A DNA stretch of 64,000 nt from Heligmosomoides polygyrus polygyrus (taxonomy: Eukaryota; Nematoda; Chromadorea; Rhabditida; Heligmosomidae): the NCBI GenBank assembly GCA_947396885.1, contig OX377206.1:43507631-43571630 (forward strand), written 5' to 3'. Positions within the stretch are counted from its first letter, which is position 1. Each line of letters starts with the position of its first letter. Below are positions 40,401 through 51,461 of the stretch, piece after piece. Both the position numbers and the translations under genes were made by a program. The notes under the pieces are model-generated. The model made no database searches. It saw only the letters and a program-made list of their open reading frames with translations, and was not told where the DNA came from.

Positions 40401-41255
40401 TCTCGGAGAAGAAACGGAGCTGGCGAAGGGTAGCCTAAGCGAGCGTGGGGATTTATTGAATAGTAGAGCTATATTATAAAGTTTTCGAAATCTTACAAGT
40501 GCAGACATGGGCAGAAAACCGGCGCACTGGTAGTGGTGAAACGATTTTTAATTTTTAGTTTTGACAGCGAATTTTTCGCTTTGTTTCTGCTAATTCCAAG
40601 GCTAATACGCAAGCTAAAAATTGAGAATAAGTTAGGAATTTAATGAATATTGAAACGGTTCAAGCTTTCTGATGGAATGCCATGCATAGGCTTAAGTATA
40701 GTTTCTGAATTTACGGTTTTTTTACTTCCCTGAAACGGGTTAAGTTTGGTTTGAAAGATGTTTTACTAGCAGGAAGCTGTGAAAAAAGTAGTTTGATAAG
40801 AAAGCTATTCAGCTGAAGCTGAAAATAACACAACAGTTAAATAAATATTAAATCACATCTGATTAACATTGGCCGAAAAAGCTTCAGGAAATTTAGTTGT
40901 ACTGCACTACAGTTCAGGTGACTCTTACATTTTACGATTTACGATTTACGACAATTTTTTCGTAATTACGATTTACGATTTACGAAATTTTAAATTTCAT
41001 TTACGCACACCCCTGCTCTGTACGCAATTATCTCTCTTTCGTATCATCGAACAAACCGGATGCGAATCCAGGAATGCTAGAGGTTTAAATCAGGCAGTAC
41101 GGGAACTTTTAAGAAGAGTGGGATGGAGACTGACGGTTTCATTGAAATCTGCAGGCATTTCCGATCGCTTTTGCTTCCGTCACAAGCCTTTCCTCCACTT
41201 CTACATTCGCCCTAGGTTGTCCTGTTGTAACTAAAGTTGCGATGTCGGCACACTA

Positions 41256-41413
41256 GTGGGGTGAGACTTTATTCACACCAGCAGCCGTCTATTAATTGTG
41301 TATTCAATCATTATCCTCTTCTTTTCGTCCTTCTTCTTATCCTCCCGGTCGTCCATCGTCCTGCTAATGCTAACTACCCTATATGACGCTGGTGAGCGGT
41401 CTGTCCCCTAACA
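41256..41413 (-). repeat. Gypsy 3' LTR
   Basis: 158 bp matching 50943-51080. On the minus strand it begins TGTTAGGGGACAGACCGCTC and ends TCACCCCAC. It is about 20 bp longer than the 5' LTR because of an insertion in a CTTCTT-rich stretch, so the pair has diverged appreciably since insertion. Confidence 0.9.
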
Positions 41414-41729
41414 TCTCCCCGTAGTGACGAACTGGTCACTCAGAGGAGACTACCTCTATCTACTCGGGCGAGAGCGATGGAGGTTCACCCTTTTCAGCTA
41501 CTCCTCCACTCCTCTACTTCCCTTGTGATTAACTCTTTCTCAAAACACTTCATTTGTTTTCAACACTTAATTTCATTCCTTTTTAAATCTCCTTCATTCA
41601 CTCATTTCAGCTTTCACTACACTTCCCTGTGAGTCACCACTATCTTCCTCTTTGAAGAAAGCACGTCCCACTTCATGCAATCTTTTCGCACCTATCAGCT
41701 CCGCTATCCTATTTACCACCGTTCGCTTT

Positions 41730-43900
41730 CACTGCACATACTCGCCCATTCTTTCCGTCATCTTCCGCTTGCGGGTCGACCTCCTCAACCCGTCGCAACT
41801 ACTATGGACACCTTCTTCCGCATTTTGCCTCTGGACTTGTTTCGTGATTCTTTCTGGTGGAATTTCTTCCCAATAGCAGACCCGTTTCTTTAATTGGTCG
41901 GCATGCGCTACTGTACTCCTTGTCCCATAAGGGATACAGTAAGTATTTGAGCCTATTTCCATGTTACTATTCCTGGCACTCATTTATTCTGGGCCCGGAT
42001 TCATGAACGATTTACCGGCCGGTAAGTGCAAAATTTACCCCCACTACCCACTTACGCGCGATTCATGAACGCGCGGCGGAAAAAATCCGAGGTAAGTGTC
42101 GAGGTAAATGCTACCCCGTCAGCGCGTCGGGGAACATTTACCTCCAAGGCGAGGGTTTTGCTCCGCGGCCAACTTCTGACCCAATGCATGCCTCCGCTGG
42201 CCCTTAGCCAGCTCTGAGCTGGCCGCCAGCCGCAAATTCAATGCCTGGCAGGGGCGCCTAGTTGCCGTCGCCATGCGCACGTCCTTCGCCGCACTTCGGT
42301 GGGTTGTTTTACCTTTTGTTTTTCTCTATTAGGCTTGCATTCCATGATATTTGGGCTCTGTGGACCATGGCGCCCCACAACGCCACTTATTTTTAAGTGA
42401 ATTGCTTCCTTTAGTGGCATTGTGGGTCGGCTTGGGGTACCATGAGCCTAGTCCACCACGCAAATCGTAAATTACGACTATGCGTGGGTGGACTATGCCG
42501 TCTCCTTAGCCCTACTTGGCATACGTTGCCTATGGAGGCTACTATGGTGGATGGCACCCATTATTAGGCCCACATTTACCATTGTTTCTGTACTTTTTGC
42601 TATGCTACTAGTTTCCACCCCTCTCAGTCCCTCCCCCCCCCCCCTCGCCCAACCCCACATTTCACATTTCATTTCCCCTAAATACGATGCTGCTAGTGTC
42701 GGTGCCACCAGCGACGTTCCCAGCAGCAAGTGTGACTGCTTGGTTTCGCTGTTAGTTGATGCCAGCGAGTCAGCGGAGGCATGCACATTGGGTCAGAAAT
42801 TGGCCGCGGAGCGAAACCCTCGCATTGGCCGTCATGAATCAGAAAACGGAGGTAAGTTCGGGGGAAGTAGCCGTCGAGGTAAGTGGGGGTAGAAATTACC
42901 TCTGGCCGCGTTCATGAATCCGGTCCCTGGTTAGGATTATAATTTCTTAGATAAACATGCTGTCCAACCTAACCTTCGCTCGCTTGCTTTTTTGTTGCAA
43001 TTTGCAAGCATCTGCCGGCTATAGGGGCTCAGTTCCTCAGTTCAATGCGCTATATTTATATCCAGCGTTTTTCTGAGAAGGCGTTCCATCAAGGTTTCCG
43101 CCGCAGACTTTCCTGTCGCAGGATGTGTATTACTCGATACTCGAATAGAATTCCCGTACCACCGAATCCTCATCCTTTCCTGACCTTAACCCTCTATAAA
43201 ATCCTTTTTTAAACGTTTGTACAAAGCGTTCAGCCTCTCCGTTAGAGTTATGGTGGGACGGTGGAATAAACGTCAATCGTGTATTTCGACGTTTACAATA
43301 TTCTTTAAATTCCTTCGCTATGAACTGCGGCCCATCACCTACCACCACCATATGCTCAGGTAACCCCTGTATACAAAACACGTCTTTCAATTTCACTATC
43401 GTTTTCTCTGCCGTGGTAGAATTCATTTCGATCACCACTGGCTATTTAGGATTTGCATCTACCATAATAAGCCACATCTTACCGCCCGTTGTTTCGGCAA
43501 AGTCCAGATGTAACCTTTGCCACTCTTTTTGAGGTGTTTCCAATGGGTACAGTGGCGTCCTTATAGGGTCATTTCCGAACACAGCACATATTTCGCATGA
43601 TTGTGCCATCAACCTCATATCCCGGTCTATTTCTGGGTACAACACCTTTTGCCTTCCTAAGGCAGTCATTCTATTCCTCCCGAAATGGCTATTATGCTAC
43701 ATTTTAAGCACTATTCGTTGGATTTTTTTGGGAAGTACTATCGGGTTGCCCCACATTAAGCAGCCATTGTATTTCTGTAGTTCAACGTTCCGTTTTTCAG
43801 ACGGTTTCATGTTCGGATCTACGACCCTTTCTTGCCATCCCGCCGTTATATGTTATATACCTTTCGCAGTATTTCATCTTCCTGCGTTGCCTTTGCTATG
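41730..43900 (-). pseudogene. Gypsy integrase, interrupted
   Basis: Integrase joins the DNA copy to the genome. MAQSCEICAVFGN (zinc-binding end, about 43610) is followed by RLHLDFAETTGGKMWLIMVD (first Asp, about 43515). After a stop comes HMVVVGDGPQFIAKEFKEYC (second Asp, about 43340) and SNGEAERFVQTFKKGF (Glu, about 43225). A degraded PADACKLQQKSKRAKVRLDS stretch runs to about 42960. The miniature element then intervenes. The C-terminal domain resumes at about 41970 with TYCIPYGTRSTVAHADQLKK and a basic RRSTRKRK tail. The DDE triad is readable but frames are broken. Confidence 0.88.
41991..42927. mobile_element. 0.94-kb miniature element inside Gypsy integrase
   Basis: The ends GGGCCCGGATTCATGAACG and GGGACCGGATTCATGAACG are inverted. 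Just inside both lie ACTTACC/GGTAAGT motifs. The interior holds a hairpin (TAGTCCACCACGC with GCGTGGGTGGACTA, 42449-42495), a C-run at 42637-42650 and no transposase. It interrupts the integrase frame, so it is younger than the Gypsy. Confidence 0.82.
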
Positions 43901-43955
43901 TGTTTCTCATCCAAAGTTATATCTTCCCAAATTTCACTATCCATGCGCTTTTCCT

Positions 43956-45300
43956 TTACTTCATTAACCATTTGAGCGCTTGGTAGTTCTCTCGGATCTG
44001 GAAGCCTCGACAATCCGTCCGCATTCTCAAATCGGACGTTTTCTTGTACTCAATATCAAATGAGTACATCACGAGCCTCAAGCTCCAACGATGCAGCCTT
44101 TTTGCGGCTGTTGTGGATATACCATTTTTAGGTCCGACCATTCTCACTAATGGTTAGCGATCGGTCAATAACGTGAATTTACGACCATATAGGAACTGAT
44201 TAAACTTCTTCACACCGTATACAATGCCCAAGGCTTCCTCTTCTATTTTCGCGTAGTTCTTTTCTTCCTTTATCAGTGTTCGGACGCATATGCTATCACT
44301 TCTCTCTTTCATCAGGCATCTTATGATACACCACCGCTCCTAGTCCATATTCGGACGCGTCAGTTGGTAGCACTACCGGTATCTGAGGGTCATAGTGCGT
44401 AAATATGTCGGCTTCCGTGAGTCTTTTTTAATCTGGTTAAAGCCCTCTATTTGAGGTATATTCCAATGCCACTTAACTCCTTTTTTTCCTCAATTCACTG
44501 AGTGGCGCTGCAATTGTGGAGAGGTTGGGAATGAATTTCTATAATAATGTACCATACCCACAAATGGCTCAACCTCTTTGAGGTTCTTTGGTTCAATCAC
44601 ATTCACCATTGCCTGTATTTTCTTAGGAGACGGCTCTATTCCTTGGGCATTAATTACTTGCCACAAAAAATTCCATCTCCTCTTTCAGAAACTCACACTT
44701 TTCACACCTTAGCCGAAATCTTGCCTGTTGCAAATGTGTGGCATCATTCGGTGCTGTTAACGTGATATCATCCAAATATATTATCATTCCTTTAATACCA
44801 GCTAGTGTGGTTTCTATTATTCTTTAAAAAATCGCCAGTATAGAGGCGATCCCGAATGGAACTCTTTTAAACTCAAACATCCCTTTGTGTGCGTTTATAG
44901 TTGTATATTTCTTGGATTCAGGCTTCAGTTCTACTTGCGTGTATGCATCCGAGAGATCCACCTTAGAAAACTTCTGACCTCCGTTCAACATATGAAACAA
45001 ATCACCAGGTTTAGGTAACGGATATTTGTTAATGTCCAATTGTGGGTTGACTGTTACTTTATGGTCTCCACAAAGCTTTACTTTCCCTCCTGTTTTAGGT
45101 ACTACTAATGGCGCGGTGGCCCATTGAGAATGTTCGACCCTCGTCAAGGTGCCATTTCGCACCATTTCCTGGAGTTTTTTTCCTCCATTTTCGAACGTAA
45201 TGCTATCGGGATTGATCTTTCTCGGCAAACTTTCGGAGTCTCTAACCTGTTTTCATCTTTAAAGAGACTTTTTTCGTTGTACATTTTCCAAGTCTCTTCT
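43956..45300 (-). pseudogene. Gypsy reverse transcriptase and RNase H
   Basis: RT starts with PRKINPDSITFENGGKKLQE (45228) and THVEHSQWATAPLVVPKTGG-type sequence. It then shows KFSKVDLSDAYTQVELKPES (motif A Asp, about 44950), FEFKRVPFGIAS (motif B region), and after a stop MIIYLDDITLTAPN (catalytic YLDD, about 44770). The connection domain follows with stops. RNase H has [20 protein letters not shown] and [12 protein letters not shown] near 44190, then AKRLHRWSLRLVMYSFDIEY near 44080. Nonsense codons and frame shifts are scattered. Confidence 0.9.
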
Positions 45301-45599
45301 CAAAAAGAGCTTTTTCCCTCTAGTATGTGCAATAACTTTGTGCGCGACTCGCTTTGAGTGTAGCTATTGTTCTGCATGGTACTTTGTGCTACATTCCGGA
45401 CATGTGGTCCGCAGTTGTTTTTATCCCTTTTTATCATATCTCGACCACACAATGGATGTGCTGATGAGGGCAGTACATATATATCCACCGTTTCATAATT
45501 GCCGTCAAATGCCACCTCTACTTTGCACTTTCCCTTAAAGCTGACGGGGCTGTTATTATAAGCTGTGGTCTCTAATCTTGTCGGAATGATTTTTGGCTT

Positions 45600-45840
45600 G
45601 CCTGTTCCCTGTTAAGTTTTATCATCTATAATAGAAACAGCTACACCAATATCCAGATCAAAGTTTATTTCACTGTCGTTCACTAATACAGGAGGCAATA
45701 TGGCTGGCTTTACAGTTGCACGTTGGCTCGGATTAATGTGGCCAATAATCTCGATGGTAATTCCATCGTCTCGACATTCTTCCATTTTGACTCGCGTTGC
45801 GCGGTCTATGGTCACTGCTCTACGTAACACCTTTTCCTGA
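45600..45840 (-). pseudogene. Gypsy aspartic protease
   Basis: A minus-strand frame with ATVKPAILPPVLVNDSEINF followed by DLDIGVAVSIID. This occupies the place of the D-T-G-A active site of retroviral-type proteases, here with I for T and V for A. A stop follows at about 45612. The region between protease and RT (45300-45515) continues in another frame as MAFDGNYETVDIYVLPSS. Confidence 0.75.
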
Positions 45841-46149
45841 CGATTCCAACGTTCACCTGTATGTTATTCACTGTCAAATTGGCACTATCTCCTTCGTCGG
45901 AGACGTCGGGCTCCGCACAGCAATGTGTCTGGCGGGATACTTTAGCCGGGGAATTCATCCCCATGCTCTGGGCAAATGTCCTTGTCGAGAACATATCGCA
46001 CAGAAACATTGATTTTGCTTTTGAAGAAACATTGATTTGAAAGGTGTCCTCGACCCGCACATACCTGGCATCGCGGCTCTTTGCGGAGGGCCCCAGATCG
46101 CTTGCTTGCACCAACCCTCTATTTGGAGCTGCTCTAGCGCGCTCTCCCA

Positions 46150-46663
46150 TTGTTTTTGGACACATACGATCCGTTCTCTCTGACCGTGCTCGAGAGGGAA
46201 CCCTACCGTTCCTAGCATCCACTGTCGCTACACCAACCTCCGTCGATTCTTGTTTCAAGTGTGGTGCGTTTTTGCCCACACGCTCGAAAGCTTCTGCGCC
46301 TTTCGAGTGCCTCTTTAGAAGTCATTTCTTCCCTCTCAAGCAGTCGTTTCTGTGTTTCCACAGAGCTTAGCCCACCTACGAATACCATCGGGATAACGGG
46401 TCACGGAAATCTCTCACCTTTTCAAATCAGCACTCATTTGTGGACTTCTGCAGTTCAGCGTAGAAGTCCTGCAGTGTCTGTCCAGGCTTTTGCGCCCTGG
46501 ACATTAGACCAAATCTCTCGACCATTAACTTTTTCGGTTGAAAATGGTTCTCCAGCGCCTGAATCAGGTCGGCCAAAGCAGTTTGCTCTGGCTCCCTGCC
46601 TTATAGCAGGTACTCCAAGAGTTCACAGTTCGAGGCGCCGATATCTTGAAGGAAGATCAGCAT
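46150..46663 (-). pseudogene. Gypsy gag, downstream part
   Basis: Minus-strand frame fragments read ALADLIQALENHFQPKKLMV, ERFGLMSRAQKPGQTLQDFY and AELQKSTNEC (46600-46440), a Gypsy capsid-type region, followed by a Cys-containing stretch near 46260 (CFKCGA). The upstream part of gag lies beyond the RTE at 50632-50930. Confidence 0.8.
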
Positions 46664-46839
46664 CTTCTCGAACTCATCCATCTTCTTCTTCTTCTTCTTC
46701 AGCGTTTGTCCCGCTCCGTGGCGGGGTCCGCTATCCTGGTGTCATGACGCCACCTTTCCCGATCCAGCGCTAGATCAGGGTGGACACCAGCTACTTTCAA
46801 GTCCATATGTAACGTATCAGCCCAGCGCTGCTTCGGGCG

Positions 46840-48731
46840 CTATCTAGGCCGCTTTCCTATTACTTCGAAGTTAAGGCCTATCTTGCGGACGCTGTCTTCC
46901 TTTCCATGCAGAACGTGGCCGTACCATCGAAAACGAGCTTCGCGCATCTTGTCCGCTATCGGCGCGACACCGAACTTCTGCAGAATAGCATCGTTTCGGA
47001 TGCGGTCCAGGCGCGTGACTCTAGCCGTCCAGCGCAGCATCTTCGTCTCCATGACGCTGAGGCGCGTTTCAACTTCCCTGGTCGCAGGCCAACACTCAGC
47101 GCCGTACATTGCTACCGGCCGGACGACTTCCCTGTAGATCTTCGACTTAAAGCGCTCTGCTATCTTCTTGTCGCAGAGCACGCCAGTCAACGAGCGCCAC
47201 TTGGACCAAGCTGCACTCACGCGTGAATTCACTTCGACCATCAGTTTGCCGTCAGACGCGACTGCTGATCCCAGATACTTGAAGACCGCAGTGCGTGGAA
47301 GCTCAACGCCGTTAACTTTGATGGAGCTCAACTCGGTAACGTCCGTCGTTAAATACTCGGTCTTCTTCACGTTCAATCTGAGTCCAAACCGCTCCAAGCG
47401 ATCACACCAACTCGCTCGAGTTCACCTTTACCTTCGCTAGCGAGCATCACGTCATCGGCATAAAGCAACGTCCAGGGGAAGGGCTTCTGAAGATCTCGTG
47501 TGATGGCATCCATGACGACAACAAAGAGGAGTGGGGAAAGCGCAGATCCCTGGTGTACCCCGGCAGAGATGGGAAACTCCATCGTGGTTCCACCTGCAGC
47601 TTGAACTCGACTCTTTGGGCAAGAGTAGAGCATCCGCACCCATTCTATAAGTTCCTCAGGTACGTTGTGTTGTCGCAAGGCGTACCATATAACCTCACGC
47701 GGTACGCGGTCGAAGGCCTTCTCCAAGTCCAGAAAGGCGATATGCACTGGCCTCTGTTTCTCGCGATGCTTCTCTATCAGGAGGCGGGCGGCGTGAATTG
47801 CATCAACGGTGCCACAGCCAGCCACGAAGCCGCACTGATTGCTGGAAAGCTGGACGATGTCCCAAATTCGTCCATCGACAATTCGCTCAAAAACCTTCAT
47901 GCTGTGCGAAAGCAAGCGAATCGGACGGTAATTGGAGCACTCAGCAGGACTGTCCTTCTTCTTCCAAATCGGAATCGTCGTACTTTGGCGCCAGCACTCA
48001 GGCACCTTCTTCTCCGCCACAACCTGATTAAAGAACTTCGCCAACCACTCAGCAGGATACCAGCACTTGGATTTCCATAAATCAGCCGCCACGTCGTCGG
48101 GCCCAGTTGCCTTGCCTGGCCTCATCTTTTTCAAAGCCGCTTCAATCTCCTCCACGGTGATCTTCTGAACGGGGCCGTGGGATAGAGCCGTTGAAGGGAT
48201 GGCTGGATGAGGAAATTCCACCGAGGAGATTTCCTCAAAGTAGTCGCGCCATCGCTTCAATGCCTTCTTGCGGTCTGTAAGAAGATGGCCGTTCTCATCA
48301 TTGATGCCAAAGAACTTCTCAATATCCTCGGTCTGCCGTTGGCGAAACTTTGCAAGTCGGTATAGATACCGCTCACCATCGCGTGACTCGAGGTTCTCGT
48401 TGACATCTCCATAATGAGTGGCTTTTGCAACAGCCACGGCCTTCTTTGCAGCTTTCTTCGCTTCTTGGTACTTCCGCCAGTTATCGGCTGTCTTTTGGCC
48501 GAGAAACACGTGATAAAGCGACTTCTTCTCTCGCACTTTTGCTTTCACGTCATCTGTCCACAGCCAGGCCTGCTTGTCGACCTTCCGTCGCCCAGGCTTC
48601 GTAATGCCGAGTTCCGACTGTGCAGCTTGACGAATCGCGTCGGTCGCCTTCTTCCAAGTTTCGTCGACAGTCGTCACTGTCGGTAACCGCACGCGAGAAA
48701 TCACAGCTGCTTCCTTCTCTCTCATTCGCCA
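46840..48731 (-). pseudogene. RTE reverse transcriptase, second copy through C-terminus
   Basis: A 450-codon open segment (48725-47373) repeats the linker region, then carries EAALKKMRPGKATGPDDVAA, NYRPIRLLSHSMKVFERIVD, IAFLDLEKAFDRVPRE (motif A), SAGVHQGSALSPLLFVVVMD (motif B) and TLLYADDVMLASEG (catalytic YADD, about 47455). A small frame lesion near 47395 precedes the C-terminal frame 47397-46840 with RFGLRLNVKKTEYLTTDVTE, LGSAVASDGKLMVEVNSRVS and FRWYGHVLHGKEDSVRKIGL. The catalytic domain itself is intact. Confidence 0.93.
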
Positions 48732-49697
48732 CCAGGTAATCGAAGCAGTCCGCAGGACTGCCCTTCTTCTTCCAAATCGGAATCGTCGTACTGTTGTGCC
48801 AACACTCCGGTGCTTCCTTCTCTTTTACTACCTGGTTGAAAAACTCAGCCAACCACTCAGCAGGATACCAGAGCTTCGAATTCCAGACATCGTCTGCCAG
48901 ATCATCCGGCCCTGTCGCCTTACCGGGTTTCATCTTCTTCAGAGCCGCTTCTGTTTCCTCCACGGTGATCTTGTGAACGGAACCGTGAACAGAAGCCACA
49001 GAAGGGATGGCCGGATGAGGAAATTCCATGGTGGAAATTTCCTCAAAGTAATCACGCCATCGCTTCAGCGCCTTTTTGCGGTCTGTCAGAAGGTGGCCGC
49101 TCTCATCATTGATGCCAACAAACTTTTCAATATCCTCGGTTTGGCGATGGCGGGTCTTAGCGAATCGGTACAAATACCGCTCACCATCGCGCGACTCGAG
49201 CTATCGGTAGACATCACCATAATGAGTGGCTTTCGCAACAGCCACGGCTTTCTTTGCAGCCTTTTTCGCCTTCTGATACTCCTGCCAGTTGTCGGCTGTT
49301 CTGTCGCCGAGAAACACATGATAGAGGGACTTCTTTCCTCGAACCTTCACTTTCACATCGTCCGTCCTCAGCCATATCTGCTTGCCGACTTTGCGTCGTC
49401 CAGGCTTCGTAGTGCCGAGTTCCAATCTTGCAGCATGGCGTATCGCGTCGGTCGCCTTCTCCAAGTTTCGTCGACAGTCGTGACTGTCGGTAACCGCACG
49501 CGAGAAATCACAGCTGCTTCCTTCTCTCTCATTCGCCACCACTTGATTCTTGCTGCACCGCATCGCTCGACCTGCTTCAACCTCGGAGGGGCTATCTTTA
49601 AAGTGCAGATCAGCCGTCGGTGCTGTGGGGCGACCGCCTCATAAGGCACGATCTTCGCGTCTGTGACAAGGCTCCGGTCACGATCCTTCACAAGCAC
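48732..49697 (-). pseudogene. RTE linker and pre-RT region, first (extra) copy
   Basis: It continues from the endonuclease with RSLVTDAKIVPYEAVAPQHR, then MREKEAAVISRVRLPTVTTV, TADNWQEYQKAKKAAKKAVA, RQTEDIEKFVGINDESGHLL, VEETEAALKKMKPGKATGPD and STTIPIWKKKGSPADC. It breaks off at about 48732, where the MREKEAA region starts a second time. Frameshifts near 49450 and 49180 disable it. Confidence 0.88.
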
Positions 49698-49702
49698 AAA
49701 GT

Positions 49703-50536
49703 CTATCTGAGACTTGGAGCTCCCACTATAATATGAGATGAGATGGGAGTCGCGTTTTTGAAGACGGTGTTCACAATGGTGAGGCTATGTGATTCCGCAT
49801 ACTCAAGAATACGCTCACCATCGGGGCTACGAGACCCGTATCCGAAACCACCATGACAGCTGTATCCGTCTTTCGCAGCACCTACGTGCCCATTAAGGTC
49901 ACCAGCGACTATGATGACATCTTTCGACGGTACCTCTGCTGTCTTCTCATCAAGCAGGTTCCAAAACTCATCCTTGGCTTGATCGGAGCAGCCAGTCTGT
50001 GGAGCATACGCAGAGAAGAAGTGATAGAGTCGCTCCTTAGCGGCGACAACGACCTTCATCAATCGACCATCAAAGCGTTCGACGCTTACAATCGAGTCAC
50101 GAAATCGTTCGGAGACGATGACTCCAACTCCACTGGTGGTCCTGGGACTTCCACATAGAACGGCCTTGAAGCCACGTCCTATGTCCCTTGACTTGCGGCA
50201 GGACCACCTCGTCTCCTGCACCGCACAGAGATCAACTCTTCTACGCTCCAGTGCTTCAACCAACTCGCACGAGCGACCCGTCAACGTACCCACATTTAGC
50301 GTTGCCACGCGGGTCCTGCTTACGTTACGGGACTTTCGGACTAGCTCAGTTGCCCCCCGATGCCGTCCTCGCATCAGGGACCCTCGCATACTTTCCACAC
50401 TCGCCGGGCTTTGTGAGTGCGCGTCGGCTCCCGCGGACGCCGTAGCACTATCTCGATATACGTGAACTGACATGCACCATGTGATGTGACATGGGTATTC
50501 GTAGGCCGGCCTGTCACAAGGGCCTGTCGCCTGCAA
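49703..50536 (-). pseudogene. RTE endonuclease
   Basis: The AP-type endonuclease that nicks target DNA. TRVATLNVGTLTGRSCELVE (about 50300) is followed by VDLCAVQETRWSCRKSRD (catalytic Glu), SGVGVIVSERFRDSIV, FFSAYAPQTGCSDQAKDEFW, VIIVAGDLNGHVGAAKDGY (catalytic Asp/Asn, about 49905) and HSLTIVNTVF. A frameshift at about 49735 separates it from the continuation SQIDFVLVKDRDR. The upstream start is uncertain; about 70 codons precede the conserved core. Confidence 0.9.
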
Positions 50537-50631
50537 TCAAATGTCCGTGTTTGGCTTAGCTCGCAGAGCGGGCAGTTTCCAGCGGCACAACGTGGAGGAA
50601 CGGACATCGCCACCTTCTCGAACTCATCCAT

Positions 50632-50930
50632 GACCTTCTTTAATAACAGAAAGTTCTGAAAAAGCCTCCACCAAGTCTTCCAGGAGGTTCCGGGCACATA
50701 CGGGCCTGGGGTGCGGCCGTAATAAGGTTTTATGGCCGTAGCGGGATCCTCCACCCCTCCTGGACAACTGATGGTGGCCGCGACCACCTTACCTTCCTTC
50801 GCTTCCTCGGTTTCGCTGCCATTCTTCACTCCTTGGCGGTGTCGATATCTTCTCCCAGTGTTTCTTGGGTGCGGCTCGTTGGATTCTTCGATCTCCTTCG
50901 TTTGCTGGAGTTCTTCGTCCCTGATTGCGA
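50632..50930 (-). pseudogene. Gypsy gag, upstream part
   Basis: It begins shortly after the primer-binding site with IRDEELQQTKEIEESNEPHP, then EEAKEGKVVAATISC and YVPGTSWKTWWRLFQNFLLL, and is cut at KKVMDEFEK by the RTE insertion. The frame resumes at the TSD copy at 46664-46681. The start codon is unclear. Confidence 0.75.
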
Positions 50931-50942
50931 TATCAGGACACC

Positions 50943-51080
50943 AGTGGGGTGAGAATACTTTGTTTGCACCAGCAGCCGTCCATTTTTTATGTCTTGAACC
51001 ATTATCCTCTTCTTATCGTCCATCGTCCTACTAATGCTAACTACCCTAAACGACGCTGGTGGGCGGTCTGTTCCCCAACA
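50943..51080 (-). repeat. Gypsy 5' LTR
   Basis: 138 bp, on the minus strand beginning TGTTGGGGAACAGACC and ending TCACCCCAC. It is directly followed by TGGTGTCCTGATATCGC (50942 downward), which starts with the TGG expected of a tRNA primer-binding site. Confidence 0.9.
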
Positions 51081-51461
51081 ACTATGTAAGGAATCCGCGA
51101 GATACGCTTGCAGGTTTAGTTTCTAATTGAAATAAAGAAACACGTCACTGAAATAAAATGGAATTAAGGCAATGCTCGCTCACCTAGATGACATTGCATA
51201 CCGTCCCAACTCTCACATTCCTATGGAAATCCGGTACTTACAGAAAAAGTGAAAGAGTGTTTGAAGGAGTGCCAGAATAAGAAAACAAAAAAGGTCAGTT
51301 GAGCTGGTACTATGAAAGTAAGTTTGAAGTATAATGCCCACGAAGAATAGCTTAGACTGCGCAATTCGATTAGAAATCCGAACTTCTTAATCAAATATAT
51401 GTAGAGAAAAGAGGAACCTCTTTAGGTAGGAATTAGGACCAACGCTCTGGCGGAGTTTAGG
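51081..51461. other. Flank between Gypsy and foldback
   Basis: Nothing recognised beyond the ACTA target copy at 51081-51084. Confidence 0.4.

Larger units (their letters stand above)
39218..41015. mobile_element. hAT-type non-autonomous element with 8-bp target duplication
   Basis: It starts CAGGGGTGTGCGTAA and ends with the exact inverse at 41001-41015. CTCTGTAC flanks it perfectly on both sides (39210-39217, 41016-41023), the 8-bp duplication expected of hAT. Just inside each end are clusters of TTACGATT (39230-39310 and 40930-40990), typical of subterminal transposase-binding repeats. No transposase is present. The interior contains a LINE tail at 39600-39810. Confidence 0.92.
46682..50613 (-). 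mobile_element. RTE retrotransposon inserted in Gypsy gag
   Basis: Flanked by an 18-bp direct repeat CTTCTCGAACTCATCCAT (46664-46681 and 50614-50631). The element lies on the minus strand and ends in a GAA repeat (six CTT units on the plus strand at 46682-46700), as RTE elements do. It encodes endonuclease then reverse transcriptase. At 3.93 kb it is longer than a normal RTE because about 0.8 kb is duplicated internally. Confidence 0.94.
41256..51080 (-). mobile_element. Gypsy (Ty3-type) LTR retrotransposon with nested insertions
   Basis: Both LTRs are present, flanked by ACTA (41252-41255 and 51081-51084), a 4-bp target duplication. On the minus strand the order is 5' LTR, primer-binding site, gag, protease, reverse transcriptase, RNase H, integrase, a GGGGAGA polypurine tract at about 41414-41420, and 3' LTR. 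Gag is split by an RTE (46682-50613) and integrase by a miniature element (41991-42927). Removing both gives about 4.9 kb, a normal Gypsy length. Many stops show it is dead. Confidence 0.93.

Noticed and set aside
47553..48080. 175-codon plus-strand frame
   Set aside because: Antisense of RTE reverse transcriptase.
48796..49644. 282-codon plus-strand frame
   Set aside because: Antisense of the RTE linker/pre-RT coding region; all recognisable motifs are on the minus strand.
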